Assembly: GCA_019321725.1 (NCBI GenBank)
Contig: CM033111.1
Coordinates: 4,278,001-4,342,000 of the forward strand
From: Paulownia fortunei
Taxonomy: Eukaryota > Streptophyta > Magnoliopsida > Lamiales > Paulowniaceae
Reading direction: 5' to 3'
Length of the DNA: 64,000 nt
The notes under the pieces are model-generated. The model made no database searches. It saw only the letters and a program-made list of their open reading frames with translations, and was not told where the DNA came from. A program made the translations under genes and the position numbers. This document shows, one piece after another, positions 27,144 through 39,400 of the stretch; position 1 is the stretch's first letter, and every line of letters starts with the position of its first letter.

Positions 27144-27773
27144 GGGAACGTTTGTTTGTTTTTCATTTTAGTGAATTTTTTTTTCACTTTTTATTATTTT
27201 AATTGTATAAATTATGTTTATTTTACTCAATTTTATTAAAAAAATTTATTTTATTTTTTAATTTTTTCACTCAAAGCACTTCTCAATTTTATTTCCTTCA
27301 TTTTCAAATATATTTTTACACAATATCAATCAATCTTTTTATTTCAATCAATTTATTTCTCTTTACAATTACACACTCTCTCATTAATATATTTTTATTA
27401 CTAAATTAATAATATGAGACTCACAACTACTTAATAATTTTCTTTAATATATTTTTATTATCAACTACACCATTATTGTATGGTCCATCACTTAAATTTT
27501 ATTTTATTAAAATATTTAACTCACATAAAATATTAATTATTGATCATATCATTATCAAATTATTTAATATTATATGCATATAATTTGAAAATAATTTCGT
27601 TGAAAATAATAAATCAAACATAATTTCATACTTAACTTTATAAATTTTTTATCTAAAAATAATTATTCAAATATATTTTTAATCTTACACAAAAATTAAT
27701 AAAATTTCTGTGAAAATACTAAAAATCCCCCCAACCCAAAAAAAAAAACAAAAAAAAAAACACCAAACATCCC
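27144..27773. mobile_element. AT-rich non-autonomous DNA element, about 630 bp
   Basis: The left end begins GGGAACGTTTG and the right end finishes CCAAACATCCC, an imperfect inverted pair. The interior is AT-rich with no coding potential and is clearly related to the stretch at 11845-12487. I could not establish a target-site duplication, so the superfamily is not assigned. Confidence 0.5.
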
Positions 27774-28336
27774 TTGATTTTCGTCTTCCTTTTTCCATGG
27801 GCAATGAATTGCCGACTACTTACATGTTGGTCCTTATTTGCGGAACTTTGATTGGTCAGATCAAGTTTAAATTCCCTCGTATCAATTTGTAGTTTTGTGG
27901 TCTATGTAATGACAACAAGCCAGCTTCATGAATTTAAGCCTCAAAGTCTCCGTCCAAATGTCTCTCCTATTCCTAGAGTCTTACCCCTAGTCCCCTACCA
28001 CTACTATTTTTTGGTTAATATAGTGTATACGTTAAGTTACGGAATTATGTAAATATCCTGTATCAATACAATGATTTAACAAAATATAAACATCAAAATA
28101 ACCTCATGTTAGTAAAACTTTGACACACATTTCCCCACTCATAGAAATGGCTATCATCATTAACTTTTGTCCTTATTAAGGAAGCCCCCATTTGGCAGAA
28201 CCAATGTTTTATTTTTGAACTCGTTATTGAAGAAGTGTAACGGGCTCAAGAATGCAAGCAAGGGTAATACTAGGAAGGGTCTAGTGGATCTTCATAACTT
28301 TTTTTCAAAGAAAACTTGTAATTTTCTCAAAATAAA

Positions 28337-28551
28337 AGTCAAGTCAAACTACTCGAAATTCGATACTACATTAATTGCTAAAATTTGTTTGAACTCAATA
28401 TTTTAAATATAACAAATCAAATTTGAATATTTATCTCAAAAGTGAAAGTCAAATCAAATTATTCGAAATTGGATATTAGATTAATTACTAAAATTCGTTT
28501 GAACTCAATATTTTAAATATAATAAATTAAATTTAAATATTTATCTTTATT
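28337..28551. repeat. Two-copy direct tandem repeat, period 110
   Basis: Copies from 28337 and 28447 share AGTCAA(G/A)TCAAA, TCGAAATT and GAACTCAATATTTTAAAT blocks in the same order, with scattered differences. Non-coding. Confidence 0.75.
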
Positions 28552-31196
28552 CGATTAGGTGCTAAAAGCAACCCCCAAGCATCATTTTAGAGCATTAATC
28601 TTAGTGCGAAACACAAAAAAGAAAAATGAAAGGAGGAGGAGGAATGGAATGGGTGGCAACTTGATACGAGCCTTTGAAATACTATTTTTTATGGACAATA
28701 TATCGAATGTGAGAATGATTGATAAGTGTTCAATTTTTTATAAATTGGGGTACTTGCCCATCATCTAAACTTTCGATAAACAGTACATCGAGTGTAGTAT
28801 AAATATTACTCTCGATAAGTTAAGAAATTATAAAGTATGTCTAAAAATATTAAGTCATCCGTGTTCAATTCATGTTTACAATTTTGTTCAAATTTAATTA
28901 TTACCAATTAAATCAAATTTAAATACAATCAAATTTAAAGAATTTATTATTTGAGTTGTTCTTATTTGACTAGTCATTTATACATCAAATATTTTGAACA
29001 AATATAAAGAGTAAAAGATTCTATGGGCATGATTTGAATGTTCCAAAACAGGTACTCGAACATAGTTTCAAAGGCTTGACTTAAGTAAGGATAAGATATC
29101 AAGACTATTTGTATTGGGATAAATTGGGTGGTTATTCTTTCCTTTCAATGTTATTTTTCCCTAGTTATATTTAGCCTTATTAATTAGTTAAAAAGACTTT
29201 CCTCTGTCAAAATCTTATCACTAAGTTGCTTCTTGCCTTTCACGCGATATATGGTTCATAATTAAACCCCACCGTTTATTATAAAATAAAAATAAAAATA
29301 AAAAATAAATACGACCATTTTAGAGATTCCGAATCTTCTATTTATTTGAGTTTTGTTCGTTAGTTCTGCTAAGTTTCTATAAACAAAACAGTGGCATTTA
29401 TCAAACTAACATCTTCGTACAAGATTTTTATAAATTTTTTATTTCTTTCTTCAAGTCCTATAGTAATATTATGTACATCCTATTCATGGAGATTGACTTT
29501 CCACTTTGTAAGTAGTTGCATATTTTATTCAATTTGATATTGCATTTCGATTTAAAAAAAAAGGTGAGTATATAAAATAATTTTTTAAATATATATTTAA
29601 CATAAATTATATAAAAAATAAAATGACGTGCGTGGTAATCATCATTTCTAACTATATTTATAGTTTATAGTGACCAGCCAAAACCGAATGAAATTTGATA
29701 GAGACATGTAAACTCATGGGTTGATTTTTTTATTTTTTATTTTTGGTTAATTACATTCAATCTATGGGCTGTAGCTGATAAATGTTTTCGCAATCAATGC
29801 AAAATAATGCAATAAATCGACCATCAAACCTCCGTATATTCTGATATAAATAAGTAAATATTACTTATTAAAGGATTATCCACTCATTTTAAGAGTGATA
29901 AACTTTGAGACCTTTTTGTTAGAAGAGATTATTTTGAAGTCTGAATTCTATCTCTGTGTTAATCCTCAGGGGCACTATTTATGAATTTAGTTTTTTTCAA
30001 AATTCTATGACACGTACAGCTTGATACTTTTGCAATCAATGAATTCGCCACTTTACTACGAGTTGATTTCTTTTGCAATTAATGAACAATTAAATGGGAA
30101 AATTAGGAGAAGTATTTTTCTATATTGTTTCATCGTATCGATTAGTATGAAAACATTAAATGTAAACAAGAATTTTCAAAAAATTAGGTAACTAAACTGG
30201 TGGTACCTAACATGACCTGATATTAATCATTTTCATTCTTTTTATACTCTTACCTTGAATTCGAGCTTCTCTCACACAAAAAAATAAATAATAAATAAAT
30301 AAAATAACAGTGCTAAAAATATGTGCATCTCCTTCCTCTCCTTGATTCGAGCTACTCCCATTAACAAAAATAAAAATAAAAAATCACAATGTTTGGTCAT
30401 AAAACATGTGCATCTCCGCGCTTCCTTGCTTGTTTTTTATGTGTGGATCTTAAATTATACTTAAGGAATTGACAAAATATATACCTTTTATTGATTTTAA
30501 AGAAAAAAATGAAAGAATTACTTAAGAGTATTATTTGTAAAAGTAGTATATTCTATTTTCTTTAATAGTATAGTCAATTATTTCAAAAACTTTTTAAAAT
30601 TGATTTATATTTGCCTAAAATTAAAAATGCAATAGATTTTAGTTTCAATAGTTTTTATTTTTTCTTTTCACTTGTCTTTCCAAAATCCAAATTCGAAAGG
30701 AGTAAAACATGTTTAAAATCAGCAGAGATCAACCACAAGAATCAAAATCCACCACTTATTAAGACGGACGATCGAGAAAGAAAGGCTCCGGGATCTCCAT
30801 GTGGTTGATATTATTAAATGTGCTATTTATAGTTCCCCAAATTTACGCCGAAGAAAGAGAGAAGCAGAAAGTACATGTCATTGAAAGGAAAAAAAAAAAT
30901 CCCAATCAAAACTGCTGGTGCCTTTGTTTGACCACACTTCGCTTCTTGACAGCTAACAAACCAAGGAAAAATATCATTCCAACTTAAACAAATCAAAAGC
31001 CATTTTCTTGCAAGATTGCCATTCCACACACACAATATAACTGTGTAAAGTATCTTGGAAACAAAAAGTCTTCTGTCTGAATATTCATTCCTAGAAAAGT
31101 GGGGGGAGAGAGATTTCCTGGTGTGTGTGATTCATTTGATTCTGTCAAAGAGCATCCACCTCTCTCTCTCTTTCTCACACACACACACAAGAGAAG

Positions 31197-34100
31197 ATGG
31201 GGTGGGATCGTGGAGAAAAGAACCAGTCACCACTTCCATCACATGTTCAAGAAAGAGCCCGTGATTCTGCTGATTCGGGCCATGCACGTTTACATGAGCT
31301 TGGCTACAAACAAGAACTCAAGCGTGACCTCTCGTAATCAATTGCTTTAATTTTATTTTTTCTTCCCACCCCCTAAACACACTTTTGCCTTTTTTAATCC
31401 TTTTCTTGATCTTTGTTCATTAATTTCTATTTTCATTTTTTTTGGGTCTTGTTTGGAGAACGGCAGAGTGTTGTCAAACTTTGCCTTTTCATTTTCCATA
31501 ATATCAGTGCTAACTGGTGTTACCACCCTGTACAATACCGGGTTGACTTACGGTGGACCCGTTTCCTTCGTGTACGGATGGCTGATTGCTGGTTGTTTCA
31601 CAATGGCTGTTGGCTTTTCAATGGCTGAAATTTGCTCTTCTTACCCCACTTCTGGGGGCCTCTATTATTGGAGTGCAAAGCTTGCTGGCCCTAAATGGGC
31701 ACCCTTTGCCTCCTGGATCACTGGATGGTAATTTAATTTTGTTTTATTGGTCTAAGTTCACAACCAATTGCAATGGCCTCATATAAAATTGCAATCTTTT
31801 GTTAGCATTTACACCATAATGTGTGTTTCTATAATTAATAATATTACTTTGAGGAGTTGATATGGAACTTGCAATTATGAAAGTTTTCTCTTATTTTCTT
31901 GGATGTTGGAATTTTCAATTTAATACTTGATGATGATAGCGTTCAAGTTTTGCTTTTAATTGTTAAATACACAGAACTGTATTCTCTATTGCTCTTTTGC
32001 CTGTTTAACTGTTTTTCTGCTTCTTGTTAGTAAAGCTTGCATTGTTTTATTACCAACTTTGAACTTCATGTTTATGTCATGCACGATTGTGTCCTTGGTG
32101 GGATTGCAATTCTTAAGCAATGAACTTATCGTAATTTAATTGTCTAGCTAATTCTTGCATCTGAAGCGGGTTTATCATTGGCCTAATTATTCTTAAGATT
32201 ACATCATCTCCACTTTTAACTTTTATGATATGGAATATGTACTTGAGGTTGTAGTGATGCTTATATTTGTGCATAAATATTAACCTCTAGATACTATATA
32301 CTTTTGAAGTAATCTGAATTGAACAGATGACGGTTCCACTCCGACAATACATGTTAATTACAAGAGTCCAGTATGTAGAACAAAAAGATTGTTCTCCTTG
32401 TGGATGATTAGAACCATGCAATGGCCTAGTCAACTGATATAATTTTCAAGTTTGAGATTCTTACATTAAATAATATGTCCTAGTTTATTTGTGTATGCTT
32501 TCCGTTCTTCTGGAGATACACTTGTGGAATCCATAACTAAACATGTTGATTACATTTTGATTGCTCCTCACTTATGCTGCCTACTTGATGTATTAGCAAC
32601 TTCTTTGTTTGATCATTGATACTAAAATACTTCTTTTGTTTCTTTTTTGTGCAGGTTTAATATTGTTGGTCAGGTACTTTTAAGTACTCTGTTGTGCATC
32701 TCAAAGTTCTTCAATAATGTCCTTTCTGTGATGCCACCATAAGTGAACACTAATCACTTCATAAATAATTTCTTCTGCAGTGGGCTGTTACAACGAGTGT
32801 AGATTTTTCACTCGCACAGTTGATTCAAGTGATAATTCTCCTCGGCACAGGTGGGAAGAATGGAGGAGGATATGTGGCCTCTAAATATGTTGTTATTGCA
32901 TTCCATGGTGGAATTTTGCTCCTGCATGCTATCCTAAACAGTCTTCCTATCTCATGGTTATCCTTCTTCGGGCAGCTTGCTGCTGCATGGAATATTTTAG
33001 GTACTAAAAATTATTGTTAGTTTTATTAATGGCACTATGCAGTATCATACCCTCAGAGCTGCGAATGTTTTCACACTTTCAGGTGTCTTTGTTCTTATGA
33101 TCATCATTCCCTTGGTTGCAACTGAAAAAGCCAGCACCGAGTTTGTTTTTACTCACTTTAACACTGATAATGGAGAAGGAATCAGTAGTAGACTGTACAT
33201 ATTTGTTCTAGGACTTCTCATGAGTCAGTATACCCTAACAGGTTATGATGCATCTGCCCATATGGTGAGTTCTGTTGTTATCTTATTCGTAAATCATACT
33301 AGTATAGCCTTCGATTTCAGTCGATCATTTGAACGGTTTTGAGGTGCCATCATCTAAATATACATTGAACTAGTCTTAGCTAGAGGATGTGATCTCGTTA
33401 CAAAAATGTAGCTAATATACATCTAAACAATGAAAAAGTTTCCTGCTTGTTCATTGTGGTTGTTGAATTACTCCGACTTGGTATGAGCATGAAATCAGTC
33501 TCTTAGGTTGGATAGTTATGCCTCAAAAACTCAGTTGTGACAGGGCAACTTGAAGAAATACTTAACATATTTATTTAATTTCTTTTTATGCAGCCAACTA
33601 ATGTAATCTATTTATGGACTTTTCTATAACATAACTGATTTCATACTCCTATCAAGTCTTTAGTGACATGGCAACTTGAAGAAATATTTTACATATTTAT
33701 TTAATTTCTTTTTATTCAGCCTACTAATGTAATCTATTTATAGAATTTTCTACAACATAGGTGAGAATTAATTTGACTTTTTGTGGAGCTGTGCTTCTAT
33801 ATCCTTGCTCTAAATGATTCTTTTTTGGCTTGTGGAACCCCGCGATGAATTTTCTGACAACTACTTCTTCCAGACAGAGGAGACGAAGAATGCGGATAAA
33901 AATGGACCGAAGGGAATAATAAGTTCCATTGGCATATCTATAATTGTTGGTTGGGGTTACATACTAGGTATCACCTTTGCAGTAACTAAAATCCCAAACC
34001 TTTTGAGTCCAGACAATGATGCTGGTGGTTATGCCATTGCTGAAATATTTTACCAGGCTTTCAAGAGTAGATATGGCAACGGTGTTGGTGGAATCATTTG

Positions 34101-34916
34101 CCTGGGTATAGTTGCTGTCGCCATATTTTTCTGTGGCATGAGTTCAATCACTAGCAACTCCAGGTAAAGTTCAATCTTTTCTTGAATTACCACAAGTGAT
34201 TTTATATAAGAACGACCTTATGTGCGTAACATTGTCAGGATGGCATATGCGTTCTCAAGAGATGGTGCCATGCCATTCTCCATGTTTTGGCATAAAGTAA
34301 ACAAGCAAGAGGTCCCCATAAATGCAGTCTGGATGTCAGCGTTTGTAGCATTCTGCATGGCGTTAACGGTATGGCAGTCATCTCTTATTAATCTAGCATT
34401 CTACATTACCCCTCTATTATAGTTCATTCCCCCTCTCCCCAGGTCAAATCTTCCGTGACTAAATGAAACATTAGTCGTATGTCTGTATCCTGTAACTTCC
34501 AAAATTCCTCTTTTTTTCTTCCTCCAAATGCTAATAACAAGCTATAATATTTCGTTCAATATTTGCAGTCACTTGGAAGCTTAGTAGCATTTCAAGCCAT
34601 GGTATCAATAGCTACTATTGGACTCTACATAGCTTATGCCCTGCCAATCTTTTTTAGAGTGACATTGGCTCGAAAATCTTTTACTCCTGGGCCTTTCCAC
34701 TTGGGGCGATACGGGATCCTTGTTGGTTGGATTGCAGTGCTCTGGGTGGCAACAATTTCAGTTCTCTTCTCCTTACCGGTTGCCTACCCCATCACAAAGG
34801 AAACTCTAAACTATACTCCTGTCGCAGTTGGAGGCCTACTCATTCTCACAGTTTCTTCTTGGATCCTGAGCGCCAGGCACTGGTTTAGAGGTCCCATAAC
34901 AAACATAAATAGCTGA
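31197..34916 (+). CDS. BAT1: BAT1-type bidirectional amino acid / GABA permease
   Basis: Complete APC-superfamily permease of the plant BAT1 type. The Arabidopsis protein At2g01170 has been described as a bidirectional amino acid transporter and as a mitochondrial GABA permease, so location and substrate cannot be fixed from sequence. Coding exons: 31197-31333, 31467-31727, 32655-32673, 32781-33000, 33083-33264, 33874-34163, 34239-34368 and 34569-34916. They give 528 residues, close to the Arabidopsis length. All junctions agree in phase. Exon 3 is a 19-base microexon encoding FNIVGQ. A hydrophilic amino terminus of about 45 residues precedes the first membrane span. GGPVSFVYGW lies at 75-84 and is followed by YPTSGGLYYWSAKLAG. 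Further hydrophobic segments support about twelve spans. The protein ends in a short hydrophilic tail (GPITNINS). It lies downstream of the truncated copy at 22566-24000. Confidence 0.92.
33537..33757. repeat. Tandem duplication in intron 5 of the BAT gene
   Basis: Two near-identical blocks of about 95 bases start at 33537 and 33663 (period 126). Each contains GGCAACTTGAAGAAATA and a pyrimidine tract ending in CAGCC. Each copy thus carries an acceptor-like site ahead of the true acceptor at 33872-33873. Confidence 0.85.
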
Positions 34917-36340
34917 AGTAGTTCAATTATAGTTTACCGTATTCTTTTATACTGAAATACATAATAGATGTTTGTATTGCATCCTCAATTTGTATTTTTA
35001 ATAGCCATTAGTGGTTTATTTTACTACAGTCTAATGCAATGTTCGTGTATCGACAATCAAATCCCAGATTTGGGACTGACTTGTACTAAAACAACACTCT
35101 AATACCACAAACTTTTACCAATAGCAGTTTTAGTTGGTTTTGGGCCAAAACTTGTGGTATTGGCAGAGATCTTAAATACAGGGTATGCAAAACTGCTCAT
35201 AATCATAAGTTGGTAAACTGATGGGCAAGAAATATTGAAATGTTTATAACCTGAAATTTGAATTTTCTCGTTAGTGTCTTAGATATCATATGCAGGATGC
35301 TACATATCACTGTTTTAGTGTCACCACTTCCTATAATTATGGTACTAGGAATTTGGTGAATACAAGAAAGTGATTGTAATATTATTTTTAGAAGTGAGAA
35401 ATGTGATTTTTCTCTACATATAAATTTCTCAATTCAAAGAAGGAAAGGAACAAAAAATTAAAAAAAAAATAAAAAATAAAATTATTTGTTTTGCCCAAGA
35501 GCTGAATCAAGTAAATAATCATCGGACTGATGTGGGAAATTTAATATATCGCAAATTTCTCATAACCGAACAAACTAGGTTTACTGACAGACTGGGAAAC
35601 CATCAAAAGTGGAACTAATCAGATCTGTTTCGAAAAAATTACTTGACCTAGTTTGTTAACTGATTTCTAAAGTTGTTTTCGGAGTTATTGTTTTTTCAGA
35701 GTTAATGTTTTTTTAGGGGTCGATTACATTTATAATTACATCATTTATATCAATAATAAATAATTATATTAATCAATAATCAACATTTAACAATTAATAA
35801 AACAATTTATAATTAATTAATTATTATTATGAAAATAGACTAATACCAATATTTTGATAAAATTTGAATCTAGATCTCCAATCTTAATGTTTGGAGATAC
35901 CGTTTTCTATATTTACATTTATTCTCATCTTACTTCTTAGTTTCTTAAACTCACTATTGAAATTCACAGTAATTGAACATTATTTGATATATTTTTTCTT
36001 AAATTCAATATTGAAATTCATAGTAATTGAAAAACATTTAATAATTTTAAAATTATTATATGAATTTGAAGACTCTCCAATTCAAACGCTATTTTAAATA
36101 AAATTGCGTAAATTCCAAAAGTATTCCATTTTAAGTAAGAGATTCCAAGCACATCTCTTAAATCCACTCAAGTCCAATCAAATTTGAACATAGTATTATT
36201 GCCATGATTGGATTTTGTTTGAATTTTTCTTTTTTCTTTTTTCTTTTTTCTTTTTTCTTTTTTTCCCCGTAATATAGAATTGCATATGATATAAGATTGG
36301 AAATTTCTCCAATTCTGCTTCGTCTATACATACAAATAGA
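34917..36340. other. Spacer between the BAT and SUMO-like genes
   Basis: The 3' flank of the BAT gene includes a hairpin-forming inverted repeat at 35101-35161, followed by AT-rich sequence. A (TTTTTTC)n run at about 36224-36260 lies just upstream of the next gene. No coding exon is supported. Confidence 0.6.
35101..35161. repeat. Short inverted repeat downstream of BAT
   Basis: AATACCACAA at 35101-35110 and its perfect reverse complement TTGTGGTATT at 35152-35161 flank a 41-base loop with a few further pairs. It lies about 190 bases past the BAT stop, probably in or just beyond the 3' untranslated region. It could be a small MITE remnant. Confidence 0.6.
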
Positions 36341-36349
36341 CACGCACAA

Positions 36350-36358
36350 ATATATATA
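36350..36358 (+). promoter_or_regulatory. Candidate TATA box of the SUMO-like gene
   Basis: A TATATATAG-type motif lies about 55 bases upstream of the inferred start codon, suitable for a very short leader. This is inferred from position. Confidence 0.4.
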
Positions 36359-36408
36359 GACAGAGAAAGCAGCGGCAAGTGCATTAGAGAGAGAGGAGAA
36401 CTTCATCA

Positions 36409-39400
36409 ATGGTGCGATTCTCTCACCACTATATTTAGCTTCTTTCAATTATATGAACGGATTTATTTGCAGAAGTTCTAATCCAAGCTCTCTAGGGTTT
36501 GATTTTTCTATATAAATTCACGTTGATGTATAATTTCGTAGGAAGATTCGAACGAAGAATTCGAACCTCTTTTTGATTACACTCGCATTCAGCCAGTCGA
36601 CGTCGTTTGCCCCGATGGTCAGTTCCCCTGCAAATAATTTTCATTATATGTATGTGTCCAGTGTATAGTGTGGAATTTTCTTTCTTTCTTTCTTTTTTTT
36701 TTTATATATTTTCTATCTTACTTTTGGGAATTGGCAGATGATAGTCAGGATGAATCACCGGTATTTTTCCCCAAAAAACGAAAAATCTCAGATGATGAGG
36801 TAAAAACTTTTCCTTTTTCGACGAAAGATTCAATTTTTTTCCCCTTTTGTTTTTGCTATAGAAATTGCTGGAATATGAAGATTAAGTTGACGTGGGTTTT
36901 TGCACTTTGGTCACAATAGGAAAAACAGAAAGAGCAGGATGTGAATGTGAAAGATGTAAAGGTGATTGATTCTGATGATGAAGAAGACGACGAAGAGGAT
37001 TGGTTGCCTCCACCACCAAAGATTTTAGATAATAGTTGTAAGATTCTTGAGGAAGACTCGACTTTGAAGGCCCTGAGGTATACTAATAATGGAAATTATA
37101 ACTTCTTATATCTTTTTTCATTAAATTTGATGAGAGTATGCTGCAGTTACATTGTAATTACTTCTGGTTTTTGGAAATCTGTGATTGTAGTGCTGGAAAT
37201 ATAATCGGAAGTGATGAATGTTTAATTTACTTCATTGGATTGTGATTGATGTGATTTGTTTAATCTGCTGAATGCTTCTTGTTATTACTTTCTATTTTCC
37301 TTGGTCAGAACAGCTTCTGATTTTATATATATATATATATATATATGACTCAGAGGACTATTGAATAGATGGGGAAATTCATGTGGCTATCTTGCTTATG
37401 GTTGTCGTTTTGATAAAAATGTCTGATATAAGAGAGCGTGAGGGAAAAATATGCTAAACTAGTGCTTAATGTAATTTTTGTTGGGAGTTTACTCTTTTTT
37501 ATTTTTTTTGGCATAGATGCTTAATGCTGTTCTATTACTGGCCTGAGATGAAAATTCTTTTCCTGCTGGCTCATTCCTATTCCAGCTGGATCCTTTATTC
37601 CAAATGGTGTATCATCTCCTATTCCAATATCACCAATAGGCTCCAAGTTTATAAAATGACATCATCAATGTACACTTGACGTGTATTGATATTATTAAAA
37701 TAGGATATAAAATACCATTTGGAATAGGGGTAGAGGATTTGGACTGATTCCTATATACTCCAAAATATAAAAGGAAAACATGAATATTCCTGTTGCTTTT
37801 TATGTTTTCAAGCATTCGTCTTATTTTCAACACACATTTGGTAAACTCAACATTTTCAGAGTACTGCTATAAAAAAAGAGTAAAAAAATCTTTTTCGTGA
37901 ATTGACTGGCTTGTAATAACTGATGTGATTCAGGCTATTATTTATATTATCATGCATTTAGTCAATTTTTCAATTGCAATTTTAATTCATTTTTTTATCA
38001 AGAAATGGTTTTATGTCAAAAGCTCCATTTATTAGTGCTATTGGTTTTTTCATGAGAGGTACAATTCTTGAAACACCTTTTCTTTATACTCTGCTGTCAG
38101 ATAATTATTACTATTATGTAAGCTACAGTCTACTTACTGTTTGTTGTAACCTTTTTATTGTTTGTGACAAGAAAGTATAGACTTGAACTGGTTAAGCCAA
38201 TTGTGCTGGGAGAGTGAGAATATGGTTTACTACCAAATGCACTTTGCCCTGTTAGATCTAGATATATAAGTCTAGGACTCTTTTAAAAATAGCTCATTTT
38301 TCATATAGCCCTACTAGAGTCTATGCATATGCTTGACTTATGCTGAACCCATTGAGAAAGCAGGTATAGCATTACATACTACTGGAAGCTGAATATCGCA
38401 ATAGAGACTTGGTTAATGCAAGTTTGTCTTATCTATGTGAAATGAAAATATTGTTGGTTCATCACTTGCAATCTCATTTTGGATGGGTTCACACGTTTGT
38501 GGGACTTTTCAAAGCGACAGAATTTGAATATGTAGTTTTGTTGCTGCTGCGGTCTTGTAACTTAGTTGAGCTTCAGAGGCATCCATATCGTTTATTATAT
38601 CCTAAAATAGTAGAAGAAAGCATATCCACTTATCAAGGAAAACAGAAATAGATTACTACCGACATTCCTCTGTAAATATGGACTTTAGGTTCTGGGCGGA
38701 TGGTGTAATTTCTCATGTGAACAGTTCTTGTTCTCTACTATATATGTCTAGGTTAAACAGTGGTTTGGCTAATAAAAATGCAGGTGCCTTAATTTTTTGT
38801 TTTTATGTGATTTATCAGTTATTGGCTTCTTATTGAAAGGTTTAATATATATATTTCTCCAGAAATTTGATCATAGACTGAAGAAAGTCACACAGCATTT
38901 CTAGAAAACTTATCACTGTCTTTCACAAAGTCACAATTCAAGCATGGGTGAAATAGAGAGTATGATGACTATCTATCAATGATAAAGATACTTTAGCAAG
39001 TGTATGCCATGGGCAAAATGATGGTATTCTGTTTTTCTTAAGCCTGTAGTTAAGTTTTTACTTAAAAAATGGCCATTTTGTCCACTTACCCTTTTCTGTA
39101 AATGCCTTGTTCTTAGGTTAAAAAAGCAGGAGTTGGCATCTTTTGCAGAGTCAGCTGAGGAAATGGTGCGAGCTGTTGAAGAATCTGTAAGGAAAAACTT
39201 TAATGCTGCATTACAATCTTCTCCCAAAAGTGTTACCAAGGAGCCATCGGAGGCTCCTCATGAGAGGGCGAAAATTGTTATATCCATCCAGGACAAAGAT
39301 GGGCTTAAGCAATTTCGGGTTTTCTTGGTATGTAGTTCTTGGTATTCTCTTGAAGCTAAAATATACAGCATATTTTGTTTTTCGGAACGGTGAATGTCTC

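Larger units (their letters stand above)
24001..31196. other. Seven-kilobase transposon-rich, gene-free stretch
   Basis: Very AT-rich, with many short repeated or MITE-like pieces and no exon that I can support on either strand. I looked here specifically for BAT exons 3-8 (for example the FNIVGQ microexon) and found none. It holds an element at 27144-27773, a direct duplication at 28337-28551 and the leader of the complete BAT gene from about 31040. CT and CA tracts at 31160-31190 lie immediately before the ATG. Confidence 0.6.

Noticed and set aside
27840..27870. TTTGATTGGTCAG resembles the BAT microexon (FNIVGQ) and could rescue the truncated copy
   Set aside because: It lacks a GT donor after CAG and a proper acceptor, only a few bases match, and no neighbouring BAT exons are present.
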